Shown: positions 54,186-63,999, counted from the first letter of the stretch. The stretch: DNA of 64,000 bases from Pedobacter kyonggii (GCF_004310665.1 NZ_SIXF01000001.1:434001-498000), one strand, 5' to 3'. Program-made: numbers and translations. Notes: a model not told the origin generated them from the sequence alone.

Positions 54186-54253
54186 TATCTAGTTCTTTAA
54201 CTAGATATAAAAATCAAAAAAGTAGCCGTAAAACCAAATTTACGGCTACTTTT
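54186..54253 (-). terminator. Double hairpin terminator after the MACPF gene
   Basis: Arms AAAAGTAGCCGTAAA (54218-54232) and TTTACGGCTACTTTT (54239-54253) pair perfectly over 15 bp and end in T's on the minus strand. A second hairpin, TATCTAGTT-CTTT-AACTAGATA (54186-54208), follows directly. Confidence 0.85.
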
Positions 54254-54331
54254 CTTTCTTGACTAGTAAATAGTCAAACTCAAGAAACTATTCTTTATTA
54301 ATGTAGAATAGTGTTTAAAATATTATTTGGA

Positions 54332-55786
54332 TTACTGAATTGGCGCGGCAATTGTAAAACCAACCGTACTGCTAATATTTCTAGCATTATTTAATTTGAA
54401 ATAATATTTATTCGCTACCTCGGGACTAATAATATGTCTTAATATATATTTTCCCTGAGCACTTTCGAAAAAATAAATTTTACCATCTCTAGAATCACGC
54501 AATAGTTCAGCGCCTGGAGGTATTGGGCTTCCTTCAGTAACACCTTCATCCGACAGGTTTGTTATCTGTTTAATATGTGAAACTACTGTTCTCACAGGTG
54601 GAAAGAGAGGTCGTTGTGTTATTGTTACAGTTTCGTAATTATAAACGGCTGTTAAAGTCCCGTAATCTTGAATATGTCTAGCTTTTCCATTTATTACGCT
54701 AAACACTTTACCATTAGGTGTTTGCAGGAGTAATCCTTCTTTTAACGGATTATAATTTTCTTCTGGATCTATTGTAATTCCAATTTTCTTACTATCAATA
54801 TACTGTTTAATATATGCTTTTATTTCCGCTTTCTTATTCGGATCACTTATTAGCTCTTCAATCGGCATCAATCCATTTTCACCAATTTTAATTAGTACTT
54901 TATTTTCGAAAGTACAACTACTTTGCCACGTAGCAACAGTTAATTTTGGTGCAGTATTATCTAATGAAATATCTCCAACAAGTCCTTTAGTTCCATCACC
55001 ACCTATTGACCTATAGTGTACTGTTTGATTAAAATTTGAGCTGGATTCAACGCTGTTTGTTTCTATATCGGCTGTAACATTGATAATAGCTAAAAGACCG
55101 TTATATTTTAAACCAGCTTTTGCCGCTTCTTCTCTTTTGGAATTATTTGTTTGGCTTTCATAGTTGAAATCAAATCTAGCACCTAATGTAATATCTGTTA
55201 ATATATGTGTCCCATATTTCTCAACAAATAACTGTGGAGACAAGTCATAAATGTCAGATCTAAATTTTTCAGTCAGATAGTTATTCTTCAGATTTTCAGC
55301 ACTGGAGAATATTTGTTGGCTTTGCTGCTCAATTATCTTTTTTGCAGAAGAATATACATATTTTGAAGACGTACTATCTTTCCCTGCAAAAGATAAATTA
55401 AATTCCCCCTTAAAAAGACCAAATACATCAGATGTGGCAGTATATTTTTGTGATAATCTATTAGAGTAGCTTAGCGCATTTTCCCCATAAGCATAAATCC
55501 AATAATCAATAACCCCTTTCTTGGGCAAATAACTCCCAGGATCCTCTCTTACAAATTTTGCAATATCGATAACAGAAGATCTTGTTGATGAATATTCCGC
55601 AAATCTATCAGTTACATCATAACCAAATCCCAAAACATCATATATATTATCACCAGCAAATGCCAATTCGTTATGATTATTAGTTAATTTAGCTTCTTCA
55701 GTAAGATCACTTTTTTTACAATTGCTGAACAATGCTGTTAAGACACACAGCAAGCAAATAATTTTTAATTTGTAATTGTTTTTCAT
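54332..55786 (-). CDS. MACPF (perforin-fold) domain lipoprotein
   Basis: A 484-residue protein with a lipoprotein signal (Cys23 in ALFSNCKK). Residues about 45-300 form a membrane-attack-complex/perforin domain. It bears the signature Y-G-T-H at 191-194 in VEKYGTHILTDITLGARF, and two helical/Ser-Thr-rich stretches that could be the transmembrane hairpins. After residue 350 two copies of a module occur, each with GK...RHI: GKVFSVINGKARHI and GKIYFFESAQGKYILRHI, possibly a binding domain. Bacteroidales MACPF proteins include BSAP antimicrobial toxins active on related strains. Whether this one is toxic is unknown. Transcribed after the S41 lipoprotein gene, with a double-hairpin terminator. Confidence 0.85.
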   Translation of the reverse strand: MKNNYKLKIICLLCVLTALFSNCKKSDLTEEAKLTNNHNELAFAGDNIYDVLGFGYDVTDRFAEYSSTRSSVIDIAKFVREDPGSYLPKKGVIDYWIYAYGENALSYSNRLSQKYTATSDVFGLFKGEFNLSFAGKDSTSSKYVYSSAKKIIEQQSQQIFSSAENLKNNYLTEKFRSDIYDLSPQLFVEKYGTHILTDITLGARFDFNYESQTNNSKREEAAKAGLKYNGLLAIINVTADIETNSVESSSNFNQTVHYRSIGGDGTKGLVGDISLDNTAPKLTVATWQSSCTFENKVLIKIGENGLMPIEELISDPNKKAEIKAYIKQYIDSKKIGITIDPEENYNPLKEGLLLQTPNGKVFSVINGKARHIQDYGTLTAVYNYETVTITQRPLFPPVRTVVSHIKQITNLSDEGVTEGSPIPPGAELLRDSRDGKIYFFESAQGKYILRHIISPEVANKYYFKLNNARNISSTVGFTIAAPIQ

Positions 55787-55949
55787 CAGTATTTATCTGT
55801 TATTTTTTTCACAAAACTACCGATAAGAAAAATTAATTATGATAATGTGTAGTTATCAATAATTATTAATCATACTCATTCATAAATTAGTAAATACTAA
55901 ATTAAAGAGTTAATTCTACATACATGTTGCTTGATAAATATAAAATCAA

Positions 55950-57203
55950 TTAATGTTTTAACCTCAGCCTATTTTCGATCATACCAACATTATCTTGAGC
56001 ACTAAACACAGAAGATTGTACAACTATATTTCTTTTTGAGATGCTAGCAGTTTTTTTGGGTATTAGCTGTATTTTACCGCTAATTGCAGAAAGCGTTGAC
56101 TTTAAGCATATTTCTCCAGGATCACCTAATATAGGATTTGCAGATCCAACAACATTCAAATCAGGTTCCATGCCATTGAAATAATCAGACCATCCTTGGG
56201 CGTTTTTGATTAAAAAGCTACTGAGATAAAACGAGTACTGATCTATATTAACCCCAAAAAAGCCTACAGGTTTTCCATATGTTTTTACTCCGATTAGTTT
56301 AACATTAAAATAAGGTTTCAAACAGCTAATCAATAATTCGCTTGCCGAAGCTGTTTGGCCAGATACTATGATGTACACGTTCTGTATTGATTCTAAAGTT
56401 CCCTTTTTATTGAATTTGTAAGTATTACCGTTTTCTGTATAATCAACATCAGCCAGTGTTGCCAAACGTCCGTTATAAATTACGGTTTTTCCATTCTCAT
56501 CTAGATACGGTTGATGACGCAGAATTGTTGCCTTACCGCTTTGAAGTGTTTGATTAAACTGTTCTGAATACATTATTTTGCCATTTAATGCACTTGGAGC
56601 GATTAGATTAGCAACATACTCTGCTGTTTCAACATAACCGCCCCCGTTAGAACGTAAATCTAAAATAAGATACTTAGGTTTAGCAGTTGCCATTTCTTTA
56701 AAAACCTGATCTAATTTCGATTGAGCGCTAATTAAGGAGGGGAATGAACCTAAGGCTATATAAGCAATAAGCTTGTCGTCTGACTCAATGATGCGCTTGG
56801 CCAATACAGCTTCTCCGTTAATGAATCCTGCACGAGTTCCACCACTATTAGATCGTCCGATCTGTAAATAGGAGTATTTTGGCACGCTATTTTGACTTGA
56901 GATTTCAAATGGTTTGCCGGTTACAGGGTTTAGTTTAAGTTGTGAAATATCAAAAAGTTCGTTCTTAAAAGCACTTAATTCTGGTTTGATGTTGCCGTAT
57001 TTTTCTCTGGGATTAAAATTGCTATAACCAGGCAATACATCATTCCATAAGTAAATCTGTTTTGCATATAGAAAAATAGAATCGAGGGTAAATTCAGTTC
57101 TTGTTCCCCTAGATGGCGAAACAATTTCTTCATCATTTTGATCGGTTGGCTTATCCTTTTTACAGCTGATGTAAGTTAATGCGATAAACAAAAACATAAT
57201 CAT
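55950..57203 (-). CDS. S41 family peptidase lipoprotein
   Basis: A 417-residue protein starting at the ATG at 57203 (MIMFLFIALTYISCKK), a lipoprotein signal with Cys14; the frame extends upstream only to a TTG. The C-terminal-processing-protease core has PKYLILDLRSNGGGYVETA and the catalytic Ser in GQTASASELL (about residue 286), with a Lys about 25 residues later in GVKTYGKPVGFFG. A PDZ-like segment precedes it. These enzymes degrade or process envelope proteins. It lies 163 bp upstream of the MACPF gene on the same strand. A role in processing it is possible but unproven. Confidence 0.87.
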   Translation of the reverse strand: MIMFLFIALTYISCKKDKPTDQNDEEIVSPSRGTRTEFTLDSIFLYAKQIYLWNDVLPGYSNFNPREKYGNIKPELSAFKNELFDISQLKLNPVTGKPFEISSQNSVPKYSYLQIGRSNSGGTRAGFINGEAVLAKRIIESDDKLIAYIALGSFPSLISAQSKLDQVFKEMATAKPKYLILDLRSNGGGYVETAEYVANLIAPSALNGKIMYSEQFNQTLQSGKATILRHQPYLDENGKTVIYNGRLATLADVDYTENGNTYKFNKKGTLESIQNVYIIVSGQTASASELLISCLKPYFNVKLIGVKTYGKPVGFFGVNIDQYSFYLSSFLIKNAQGWSDYFNGMEPDLNVVGSANPILGDPGEICLKSTLSAISGKIQLIPKKTASISKRNIVVQSSVFSAQDNVGMIENRLRLKH

Positions 57204-57432
57204 CTTTATCAGTTTGCAATTCAAAATATTATGAATTTTCAATTTTTGGAACTTAAAGTTTAATTAAACTATAACGATTCATTTGATATAATTTATTTTT
57301 TCTAATAATTTTTATCAACACAAATTACTGATTTTTATTCGCTAATTTTGACAATCTCTTATTATCATTATTTACTTATTACAAATACAATGAGTAAACA
57401 GAAAATACACATAATCATTAACGCTTCTCAAC

Positions 57433-57687
57433 ATGTTAGACATAGGAACCTCATTAAGAAGGTATAGAGACAAATACAATTATACACAGCAGTATGTTGC
57501 TGATGTAATAGGAATAAGCAGGGTTGCTTATCGAAAGTGGGAAAATAATGAGGTTGATTTTTCATTATCTCAACTAAACAAAGTTGCCGAACTATATGAC
57601 ATGCCGATCCATGAGATCATCATCCAATCTGATTTTAAAAAGAACAAAGTAATCTCTATCCAACAAAAAAGGCATCAATATTATTGA
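57433..57687 (+). CDS. XRE-family helix-turn-helix regulator
   Basis: An 84-residue DNA-binding protein with an HTH_3 domain covering residues 5-62: LRRYRDKYNYTQQYVADVIGIS is scan helix plus turn (57450-57520), followed by RVAYRKWENNEVDFSLSQL (recognition helix) and KVAELYDMPIHEII. The C-terminal 20 residues are basic. Divergent from the S41-MACPF pair, so it could regulate them; the 230-bp intervening gap holds no clear operator. Convergent with the DUF4143 ATPase gene. Confidence 0.88.
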   Translation: MLDIGTSLRRYRDKYNYTQQYVADVIGISRVAYRKWENNEVDFSLSQLNKVAELYDMPIHEIIIQSDFKKNKVISIQQKRHQYY

Positions 57688-57699
57688 TACCCCTTTTTG
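57664..57699. terminator. Bidirectional terminator between HTH and ATPase genes
   Basis: Arms AAAAAAGGCATCAATA and TTATTGATACCCCTTTTT pair with a small bulge, with A and T runs outside. It overlaps the last codons of the HTH gene. Confidence 0.65.
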
Positions 57700-57721
57700 G
57701 GTTTATCTTCTGATCAGCAAG

Positions 57722-58954
57722 TTATAATCTAATAGCCTCTATCGAATCATTTTTTGTAAGTATCTTACAAACACATTCTAAATCAAAATCAGGATATGCC
57801 TCTACAAATTTTTTATACTTGGTTGGCTTAAACTGAACATCATTATACTTCACCTCGTAAGCAATTCCTTTGTTTAAGTGTTTTTCTATAATGAAATCTA
57901 CCTCATTACCATCAGCAGTTCGCCAAAAGTGCAGATTATCTGTATCAAATAACTGCCTTAACCTACAATAGACATAATTTTCTAACAATTCTCCTTTGTC
58001 TGCTCTATCATTCAGCTTAGAAAAGTTATTTAACAATGTATTACGCAAACCATTATCGTTAAAATAAATCTTTGGCATTTTGGTTAATTCTTTCCGCACA
58101 TTGCCGTAAAAAGGAGACAGCAAGTGTACAATAAAGGTTTTCTGCATTAAATAAATGTAGCTTTCTACCGTAGCACTGGCCATTTGCAAGGTATTTCCCA
58201 GCTCATGATTATTCACCAGATTACCTGTTTGATCGGCCAATAACCTTGCCAGCTGAAAAAATTTTAATTCTTCTTTAATGCCCGCTTCTAAAGCGTCCTT
58301 TTTCATGTAGCTATTTACAAGTTCTTTAAGCATTTCCTGCTTTTCCTGTTCAGTATCAGCCAAAACTACGGCAGGATAACCGCCATAAACTAAATATTCG
58401 TCAAAAAGTGAATTTATACGGTTACGTTGAAGACCCTGATATGAAGCCCTTTTCTTCATCTGCTCCCACTCTGCAATTAAATTATCCTCACCCTTAAAGT
58501 GCAGGAACTCATCGAAAGCCAAAGGAAAAAATTCAAATACCTTTTTTCTTCCCGCTAAACTATCCTTAAAGCTTTTATCAATATAAAATGCACTACTCCC
58601 TGTTGCAATAATTTTCAATTTTGGAGCATACTTATCATACAAAAGCTTTAAAAAATTACTGGGATCTTTTGCATATTGAACTTCGTCAATAATTATATAT
58701 AATCTTTTATCTGCAGGAACATCAGCTGGTAATAATGTATAATTAAAGATATTTTCAGCATGATGATTTACAGCTTCTAAAATAGCAGGATCTTCAAAAG
58801 TCAGAAAATAAACCAATTCATTAGCTTGATTTAACTGTTCAGCCAATTGTTTAACCAGTGTGGTTTTACCGATCTGCCTTGGACCTATCACGATAGTATG
58901 CTGAGGCTTACCCAAATGGTCTTTTAAAGATTTTAGTGCTCCTGATCTTTCCAT
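57722..58954 (-). CDS. AAA-type ATPase with DUF4143 domain
   Basis: A 410-residue protein from the ATG at 58954 (MERSGALKSLKDHLG). The N-terminal AAA_14 module has Walker A IGPRQIGKTTLVKQL, Walker B LYIIIDEVQYAKDP and sensor IIATGSSAFYID. The C-terminal DUF4143 part has YLQ-type ESYIYLMQKTFIVHLLSPF, KIYFNDNGLRN and NEVDFIIEKHLNKGIAYEVKY, a PD-(D/E)XK-like nuclease motif (D-x-I/V...E-V-K). Such proteins are widespread and poorly understood, with suspected roles in defence or stress. Two 32-bp iterons overlap its promoter, suggesting autoregulation. Confidence 0.85.
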   Translation of the reverse strand: MERSGALKSLKDHLGKPQHTIVIGPRQIGKTTLVKQLAEQLNQANELVYFLTFEDPAILEAVNHHAENIFNYTLLPADVPADKRLYIIIDEVQYAKDPSNFLKLLYDKYAPKLKIIATGSSAFYIDKSFKDSLAGRKKVFEFFPLAFDEFLHFKGEDNLIAEWEQMKKRASYQGLQRNRINSLFDEYLVYGGYPAVVLADTEQEKQEMLKELVNSYMKKDALEAGIKEELKFFQLARLLADQTGNLVNNHELGNTLQMASATVESYIYLMQKTFIVHLLSPFYGNVRKELTKMPKIYFNDNGLRNTLLNNFSKLNDRADKGELLENYVYCRLRQLFDTDNLHFWRTADGNEVDFIIEKHLNKGIAYEVKYNDVQFKPTKYKKFVEAYPDFDLECVCKILTKNDSIEAIRL

Positions 58955-58973
58955 AATTATCGATACCAAAAGA

Positions 58974-59063
58974 CAAATATATGATATTATTAAGATTTTA
59001 ATTCAAAATTATCCGATATTTTTAAGATTGGAATTAAAAATTATCCGATATTTTTAAGGTTAA
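58974..59063 (-). promoter_or_regulatory. Promoter with two 32-bp iterons for the ATPase gene
   Basis: TATATTTG (plus-strand 58974-58981) is an exact TAnnTTTG element, 20 bases before the ATG. A TTTTG (59004-59008) lies 22 bases upstream of it. Two direct repeats, 59000-59031 and 59032-59063, share an 18-base core TTATCCGATATTTTTAAG with a 32-bp period. The first repeat covers the -33 element, so the iterons look like an operator. Confidence 0.65.
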
Positions 59064-59076
59064 AATATTTTTAGCA

Positions 59077-59102
59077 TAAAAAAAGTGGCCTTTTGGGCCA
59101 CT
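59077..59102 (-). terminator. Intrinsic terminator of the rimP-nusA-infB operon
   Basis: Arms AGTGGCC (59084-59090) and GGCCACT (59096-59102). Read leftward, the hairpin is followed by TTTTTTTAT. Confidence 0.85.
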
Positions 59103-59126
59103 CTAATTTTATAATACACTGTAGAA

Positions 59127-62100
59127 TTATAGTTTTCTAGCTACTTCTACTTGTTCGTAAGCTTCTACGATATCGCCAACTTCGATGTTGTTAAAGTTTT
59201 GAATGTTTAAACCACACTCGTAACCTTTATTCACTTCTTTCACATCATCTTTAAAGCGTTTTAACGATGCCAGTTCACCAGTGTACACTACAACACCATC
59301 CCTAACGATACGGATCTTGCTGTTACGGGTAATCTTACCATCCAATACCATACAACCTGCAATGGTACCCACCTTAGTAATTTTGAAAGTCTCACGAATC
59401 TCAACATTAGCCACAATTTTCTCTTCAAATTCTGGATCCAACATACCTTCCATCGCCGATTTAATCTCGTTGATTGCATCGTAGATGATAGAATATAAAC
59501 GGATATCGATCTGCTCAGCTTCTGCAAGTTTACGTGCACCTGTTGATGGACGAACCTGGAAACCAATAATAATCGCATCAGAAGCCGAAGCTAACAGTAC
59601 ATCAGACTCCGAAATCTGACCAACACCTTTACTGATGATATTGATCTGGATCTGCTCGGTTGATAATTTCAACAATGAATCGGCCAATGCCTCGATAGAG
59701 CCATCCACATCACCTTTAACAATGATGTTAAGCTCTTTAAAGTTACCGATGGCCAAACGACGACCGATCTCATCCAAGGTAATGTGTTTCTGTGTACGTA
59801 ATCCCTGCTCACGTTGTAACTGCATACGTTTGTTTGCAATATCACGAGCTTCAGTTTCACTTTCTAAAGCATTAAACCTATCACCTGCTGTAGGTGCACC
59901 TTGCATACCCAAAACCTGTACCGGTTGTGATGGGCCTGCTGATTCTACTTTAGCACCGCGCTCGTTGGTTAATGCTTTTACACGTCCACTATAACTACCC
60001 GCTAAGATTGGATCACCAACTCTTAATGTACCGGCCTGAACCAATACCGTAGTTACAATACCACGTCCTTTATCTAATGCCGACTCGATTACAGTACCTG
60101 TAGCTCTCTTATTCGGATTTGCTTTCAGTTCTAATAATTCGGCTTCTAATAATACTTTATCTAAAAGTAAATCAACATTTAAGCCGCTTTTGCTTGAGAT
60201 TTCCTGCGATTGATATTTACCACCCCAATCTTCAACCAAGATATTCATTACTGATAACTGCTCGCGTACTTTATCTGCATTTGCACCTGGTTTATCTACT
60301 TTAGTGAAAGCAAATACCAATGGTACCCCTGCTGCCTGTGCGTGGTTAATCGCCTCTTTTGTTTGAGGCATTACCGCATCATCTGCAGCAATAACAATAA
60401 TGGCAATATCGGCAGCCTTAGCACCACGTGCACGCATCGCTGTAAAGGCTTCGTGACCTGGTGTATCTAAGAAAGTTACTTTTTTACCAGTTGGCGTAGT
60501 TACCATGTAAGCACCAATGTGCTGGGTAATACCACCGGCCTCACCAGCTACCACGTTTGCTTTACGGATATAATCCAGCAATGAGGTTTTACCGTGATCG
60601 ACGTGCCCCATAATCGTAACAACCGGAGCTCTTTCGATTAAATCTGCCTCGTTATCTTCTTCCTCAATTACATTTTCTTCATCCTCATCTGGTTTAACGA
60701 ATTGAATTTCGTAACCAAACTCGTCAGCAACGATGGTTAAGGTTTCAGCATCTAAACGTTGGTTAATGGAAACGAACATACCAAGGCTCATACAGGTACC
60801 AATAATTTTGGTAACCGGTACATCCATCATGCTCGCTAACTCATTAGCCGTAACAAATTCTGTTACTTTTAATATTTTCGATTGTGATTCAAGCTCATTT
60901 GCAGCCTCTTCTGCGTTCGACGCTACATCATCACGTTTCTGACGACGTAACTTAGCACGTTGTGCAAATTTACCTGATTTACCAGCACCACTTAAACGGG
61001 CAAGTGTTGCTTTGATCTGATCTTGAATTTCTTTCTCTGTAGGTTCTTCTTTAGGTCCGCTTGGTGTAGCGTTTCTATTTTGGAAACCTGGTCTGTTATT
61101 GTTGTTATTTCTATTTCCTTGGTATGGAGTTCCGCCTTGTCCCGCTGGTCTGTTACCCTGGTATGGGGTTCCACCGCCTGGTCTATTACCTTGATAAGGT
61201 GTACGAGGTTGCCCTGGCGTACCGCTTTGACCTTGGCCCTGACCTGCAGGATTATTTTGTCCTTGCTGGCCTTGACCACCGTGTTGACCTGGTTGACCCG
61301 GTGCTCCTGGAGTTTTTTTGCGTTTACGCTTACGTTTAGCGGCTTCACTATCGCTAGATGATGCTACTGGACCGTTTCTTCTATCCGGTGTGGTTGGTAA
61401 AACAATTTTACCAATAATATTCGGACCGGTTAATTTAACGGTACGTGCTTTAATTACCTCAGGCTCGTTGCTTACCGGTTTTGTTTCAGCTGGTTTTTCT
61501 TCCACTTTAGGCTGTTCAACTGGTTTTACAGGCTCCGGTGCTTTAACCACTGGCGGTTCTACAACTGGTGCCGGTGCAGCAGGAGTTTCTTCCTTTTTAA
61601 CCTCAACCGGCTTTTCTTCCACTTTGGGTTGTTCAACTGGTTTTACAGGCTCTGGTGCTTTAACCAAAGGCTGTTCTACAATAGGCGCTGGTGCAGCAGG
61701 CGTTTCTTCTTTCTTAGCTGGGCGTGTTTTAGAGTTAAGGTCGTTTAAATCGATCTTTCCTACAATTTTAACCCCCGGCAATCCAGTTTCTTCAACCTTA
61801 TCTTCTGCCTTAGTTTCTTTTACCGGCTCTACTGCTGCCGCAGGTGCTGGCGTTGGCGTTTCTACCTTAGGTGTTTCTACAACCTTTGGTTTCTCTACCG
61901 GAGGGGTAAATGATTGAGCATTTTTAATTAAAATCTCTTCATTTTTCTCAAAATCGGTATTCTTCTTCGGCGCTTCTACTGGCTTTTCAGTCTCAGGCTC
62001 ATCACGACGTATTTTACCAATCACTATTTGTTTGGCTTCTTCTCTTACGATCTTATCTCCCTGATACTCTTTCAATAAGGCATTATACATGTCTCCCGTA

Positions 62101-62225
62101 AGTTTAAACATAGGGCTTTTCTCGGCAGAGAACCCCTTTTTGTTTAAAAACTCAACGGCCGTACCCATGCCTATATTAAGTTCTTTAATAGCTTTAATTA
62201 AAATGATTGGTTTGTCGTCTGACAT
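59127..62225 (-). CDS. infB: Translation initiation factor IF-2
   Basis: Delivers fMet-tRNA to the 30S subunit and promotes subunit joining. 1032 residues. An N-terminal IF2_N helix ([21 protein letters not shown], 62150-62215) is followed by a long Pro/Glu/Lys linker with a 39-residue tandem repeat (DNA period 117 bp, 61491-61720). A Gly/Gln/Asn-rich stretch with three GTPYQGNR-like copies comes next. The conserved half begins with [17 protein letters not shown] (G1), [19 protein letters not shown] and a TKVDKPGA G4. It is the last gene of the rimP-nusA-infB operon. Confidence 0.96.
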   Translation of the reverse strand: MSDDKPIILIKAIKELNIGMGTAVEFLNKKGFSAEKSPMFKLTGDMYNALLKEYQGDKIVREEAKQIVIGKIRRDEPETEKPVEAPKKNTDFEKNEEILIKNAQSFTPPVEKPKVVETPKVETPTPAPAAAVEPVKETKAEDKVEETGLPGVKIVGKIDLNDLNSKTRPAKKEETPAAPAPIVEQPLVKAPEPVKPVEQPKVEEKPVEVKKEETPAAPAPVVEPPVVKAPEPVKPVEQPKVEEKPAETKPVSNEPEVIKARTVKLTGPNIIGKIVLPTTPDRRNGPVASSSDSEAAKRKRKRKKTPGAPGQPGQHGGQGQQGQNNPAGQGQGQSGTPGQPRTPYQGNRPGGGTPYQGNRPAGQGGTPYQGNRNNNNNRPGFQNRNATPSGPKEEPTEKEIQDQIKATLARLSGAGKSGKFAQRAKLRRQKRDDVASNAEEAANELESQSKILKVTEFVTANELASMMDVPVTKIIGTCMSLGMFVSINQRLDAETLTIVADEFGYEIQFVKPDEDEENVIEEEDNEADLIERAPVVTIMGHVDHGKTSLLDYIRKANVVAGEAGGITQHIGAYMVTTPTGKKVTFLDTPGHEAFTAMRARGAKAADIAIIVIAADDAVMPQTKEAINHAQAAGVPLVFAFTKVDKPGANADKVREQLSVMNILVEDWGGKYQSQEISSKSGLNVDLLLDKVLLEAELLELKANPNKRATGTVIESALDKGRGIVTTVLVQAGTLRVGDPILAGSYSGRVKALTNERGAKVESAGPSQPVQVLGMQGAPTAGDRFNALESETEARDIANKRMQLQREQGLRTQKHITLDEIGRRLAIGNFKELNIIVKGDVDGSIEALADSLLKLSTEQIQINIISKGVGQISESDVLLASASDAIIIGFQVRPSTGARKLAEAEQIDIRLYSIIYDAINEIKSAMEGMLDPEFEEKIVANVEIRETFKITKVGTIAGCMVLDGKITRNSKIRIVRDGVVVYTGELASLKRFKDDVKEVNKGYECGLNIQNFNNIEVGDIVEAYEQVEVARKL

Positions 62226-62287
62226 TTAGCTCCTGTTATTGTTTTTTATTTAATACAAAAGTAGTGTTTATTTGGCAATTACACCAC

Positions 62288-63532
62288 TTATTCAAATTCT
62301 GACTTCAAAATTTGAACCACTTCTTTAATGGTTTCCTCTTCAAGGTCGGTGCGTTTTACCAAATCTTCTACTGTAAGTGCTAATACACTCTTAGCAGTAT
62401 CGCAACCGATAGCCTTTAATTCATCAATGATCCAGCTATCAATCTCATCTGAGAATTCTTCTAAATCAACATCCTCGTCGTTTTCTTCTCCAGCTTCACG
62501 GTACACATCAATTTCGTAGCCAGTTAACTTACCAGCCAGTTTAATATTGTGTCCGCCACGTCCAATTGCCAATGAAACCTGATCTGGTTTTAAGTAAACC
62601 GATGCATGTTTTGTTTCATCATCCAATTTAATAGAGGTGATTTTTGCCGGGCTCAAAGCACGGGTAATGTATAATGAAATATTATTTGTGAAATTAATCA
62701 CATCAATGTTTTCGTTTTTCAATTCGCGAACAATACCGTGGATACGTGATCCTTTCATACCTACACACGCTCCAACCGGATCGATACGGTCATCGTACGA
62801 TTCAACCGCAACTTTAGCACGCTCTCCTGGCTCACGAACAATTTTCTTAACGGTAATTAAACCGTCGAAAATTTCTGGAACCTCCTGTTCGAACAGGCGT
62901 TGCAAAAATTCTGGTGCCGTTCTCGAAATGATAATTTTAGGGTTGGCATTGATCATTTCTACTTTAGAGATTACTGCTCTTACAGAATCGCCTTTTTTGA
63001 AATAATCTGCTGGGATCTGCTCTGTTTTAGGCATTAAAAGTTCGTTACCTTCATCATCTAAAACCAAAGTTTCTTTCTTCCAAACCTGGTAAACCTCACC
63101 TGTTACGATTTCGCCTACTCTATCTTTATATTTTTTAAAGATTTCGTCTTTCTCTAATTCCAATACTTTAGAAACCAAAGTTTGGCGTGCAGCTAAAATT
63201 GCTCTACGGCCAAAACTTTCTAAAGTAATCTGTTCGATATAATCATCGCCAACTTCTAAAGTGCTATCTAATTTAGAAACTTCAGCAAGCTCGATCTCTA
63301 AATCATCATCCTCAGAAAATCCATCCTCCATTACTTTTCTTGTTCTCCAGATCTCCAAATCCCCGTTATCCGGATTCACGATAACATCACAGTTTTCGTC
63401 TGTTCCGTATTTTTTACGCAACATGCTACGAAAAACTTCTTCCAGCACACTGATCACAGTTGGGCGATCTATATTTTTGAAATCTTTAAACTCTTGAAAA
63501 GAGTCGATCAAATTAATTGTTGTAGTACTCAT
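62288..63532 (-). CDS. nusA: Transcription termination/antitermination factor NusA
   Basis: Binds RNA polymerase and modulates pausing, termination and antitermination. 414 residues: N-terminal polymerase-binding domain (LIDSFQEFKDFKNIDRPT), S1 domain with GEIVTGEVYQVWKKE-like residues, then KH1 and KH2 with RVEPGERAKVAVESYDDRIDP-like sequence, PVGACVGMKGSRIHGIVRE and LAIGRGGHNIKLAG. A short acidic C-terminus with an HhH-like VEDLVKRTDLEEETI ends the protein. It lies 2 bp after rimP and 62 bp before infB. Confidence 0.95.
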   Translation of the reverse strand: MSTTTINLIDSFQEFKDFKNIDRPTVISVLEEVFRSMLRKKYGTDENCDVIVNPDNGDLEIWRTRKVMEDGFSEDDDLEIELAEVSKLDSTLEVGDDYIEQITLESFGRRAILAARQTLVSKVLELEKDEIFKKYKDRVGEIVTGEVYQVWKKETLVLDDEGNELLMPKTEQIPADYFKKGDSVRAVISKVEMINANPKIIISRTAPEFLQRLFEQEVPEIFDGLITVKKIVREPGERAKVAVESYDDRIDPVGACVGMKGSRIHGIVRELKNENIDVINFTNNISLYITRALSPAKITSIKLDDETKHASVYLKPDQVSLAIGRGGHNIKLAGKLTGYEIDVYREAGEENDEDVDLEEFSDEIDSWIIDELKAIGCDTAKSVLALTVEDLVKRTDLEEETIKEVVQILKSEFE

Positions 63533-63534
63533 TT

Positions 63535-63999
63535 TTACTTAAATGAAATTAACACACTTGTTTCTAATATATCATTAAACGGAACAGCTGTTTGAATTGC
63601 TACCGCCTTTTTCCCTTTTTCTTTAACCGATTCTTCAATCAGCAGATTATTTTCTGTAACCGATAGCAGTTTCCCTTCTTTTTTCAATCCTTCCTTCAGC
63701 TTAATGCTTACTGTACGGCCAATATTTTTATTGTATTGACGGATTAATTTTAAAGGCTCACCGACACCGGGTGAAGAAACTTCTAAATTATAAGCCTGTT
63801 CTATTGCATTTTCTTCTTCGAGATGAAAACCAACATGCCTGCTTATGGCCACACAATCCTGTATGCTAATACCTTCGTCGCCATCAACATGAATAATTAG
63901 TTTATTGTTTGGCAACATTTTTACTTCAACCAGAAAGAGTTCTGGCCGGTCTGCTATTTTTTCCTCAACGAGGGCTGCAACTCTCTTTTCTACCTGCAT
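63535..63999 (-). CDS. rimP: Ribosome maturation factor RimP
   Basis: A 30S assembly factor. 154 residues beginning MQVEKRVAALVEEKIADR at the ATG one base from the window edge, which fits the usual family length, so the gene is probably complete although its upstream region is not visible. Motifs: LIIHVDGDEGISIQDCVAISR and YNLEVSSPGVGEPL in the N-terminal domain, then the Sm-like C-terminal domain. First visible gene of the rimP-nusA-infB operon. Confidence 0.93.
   Translation of the reverse strand: MQVEKRVAALVEEKIADRPELFLVEVKMLPNNKLIIHVDGDEGISIQDCVAISRHVGFHLEEENAIEQAYNLEVSSPGVGEPLKLIRQYNKNIGRTVSIKLKEGLKKEGKLLSVTENNLLIEESVKEKGKKAVAIQTAVPFNDILETSVLISFK

Noticed and set aside
57722-58954. HTH gene plus DUF4143 ATPase as a toxin-antitoxin pair
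   Set aside because: The two genes are convergent with a shared terminator, not an operon, and neither resembles a known toxin.
61023-61361. Plus-strand open frames opposite the infB linker
   Set aside because: They arise from the low-complexity Gly/Pro/Gln codons of IF-2 read in reverse and lack independent support.
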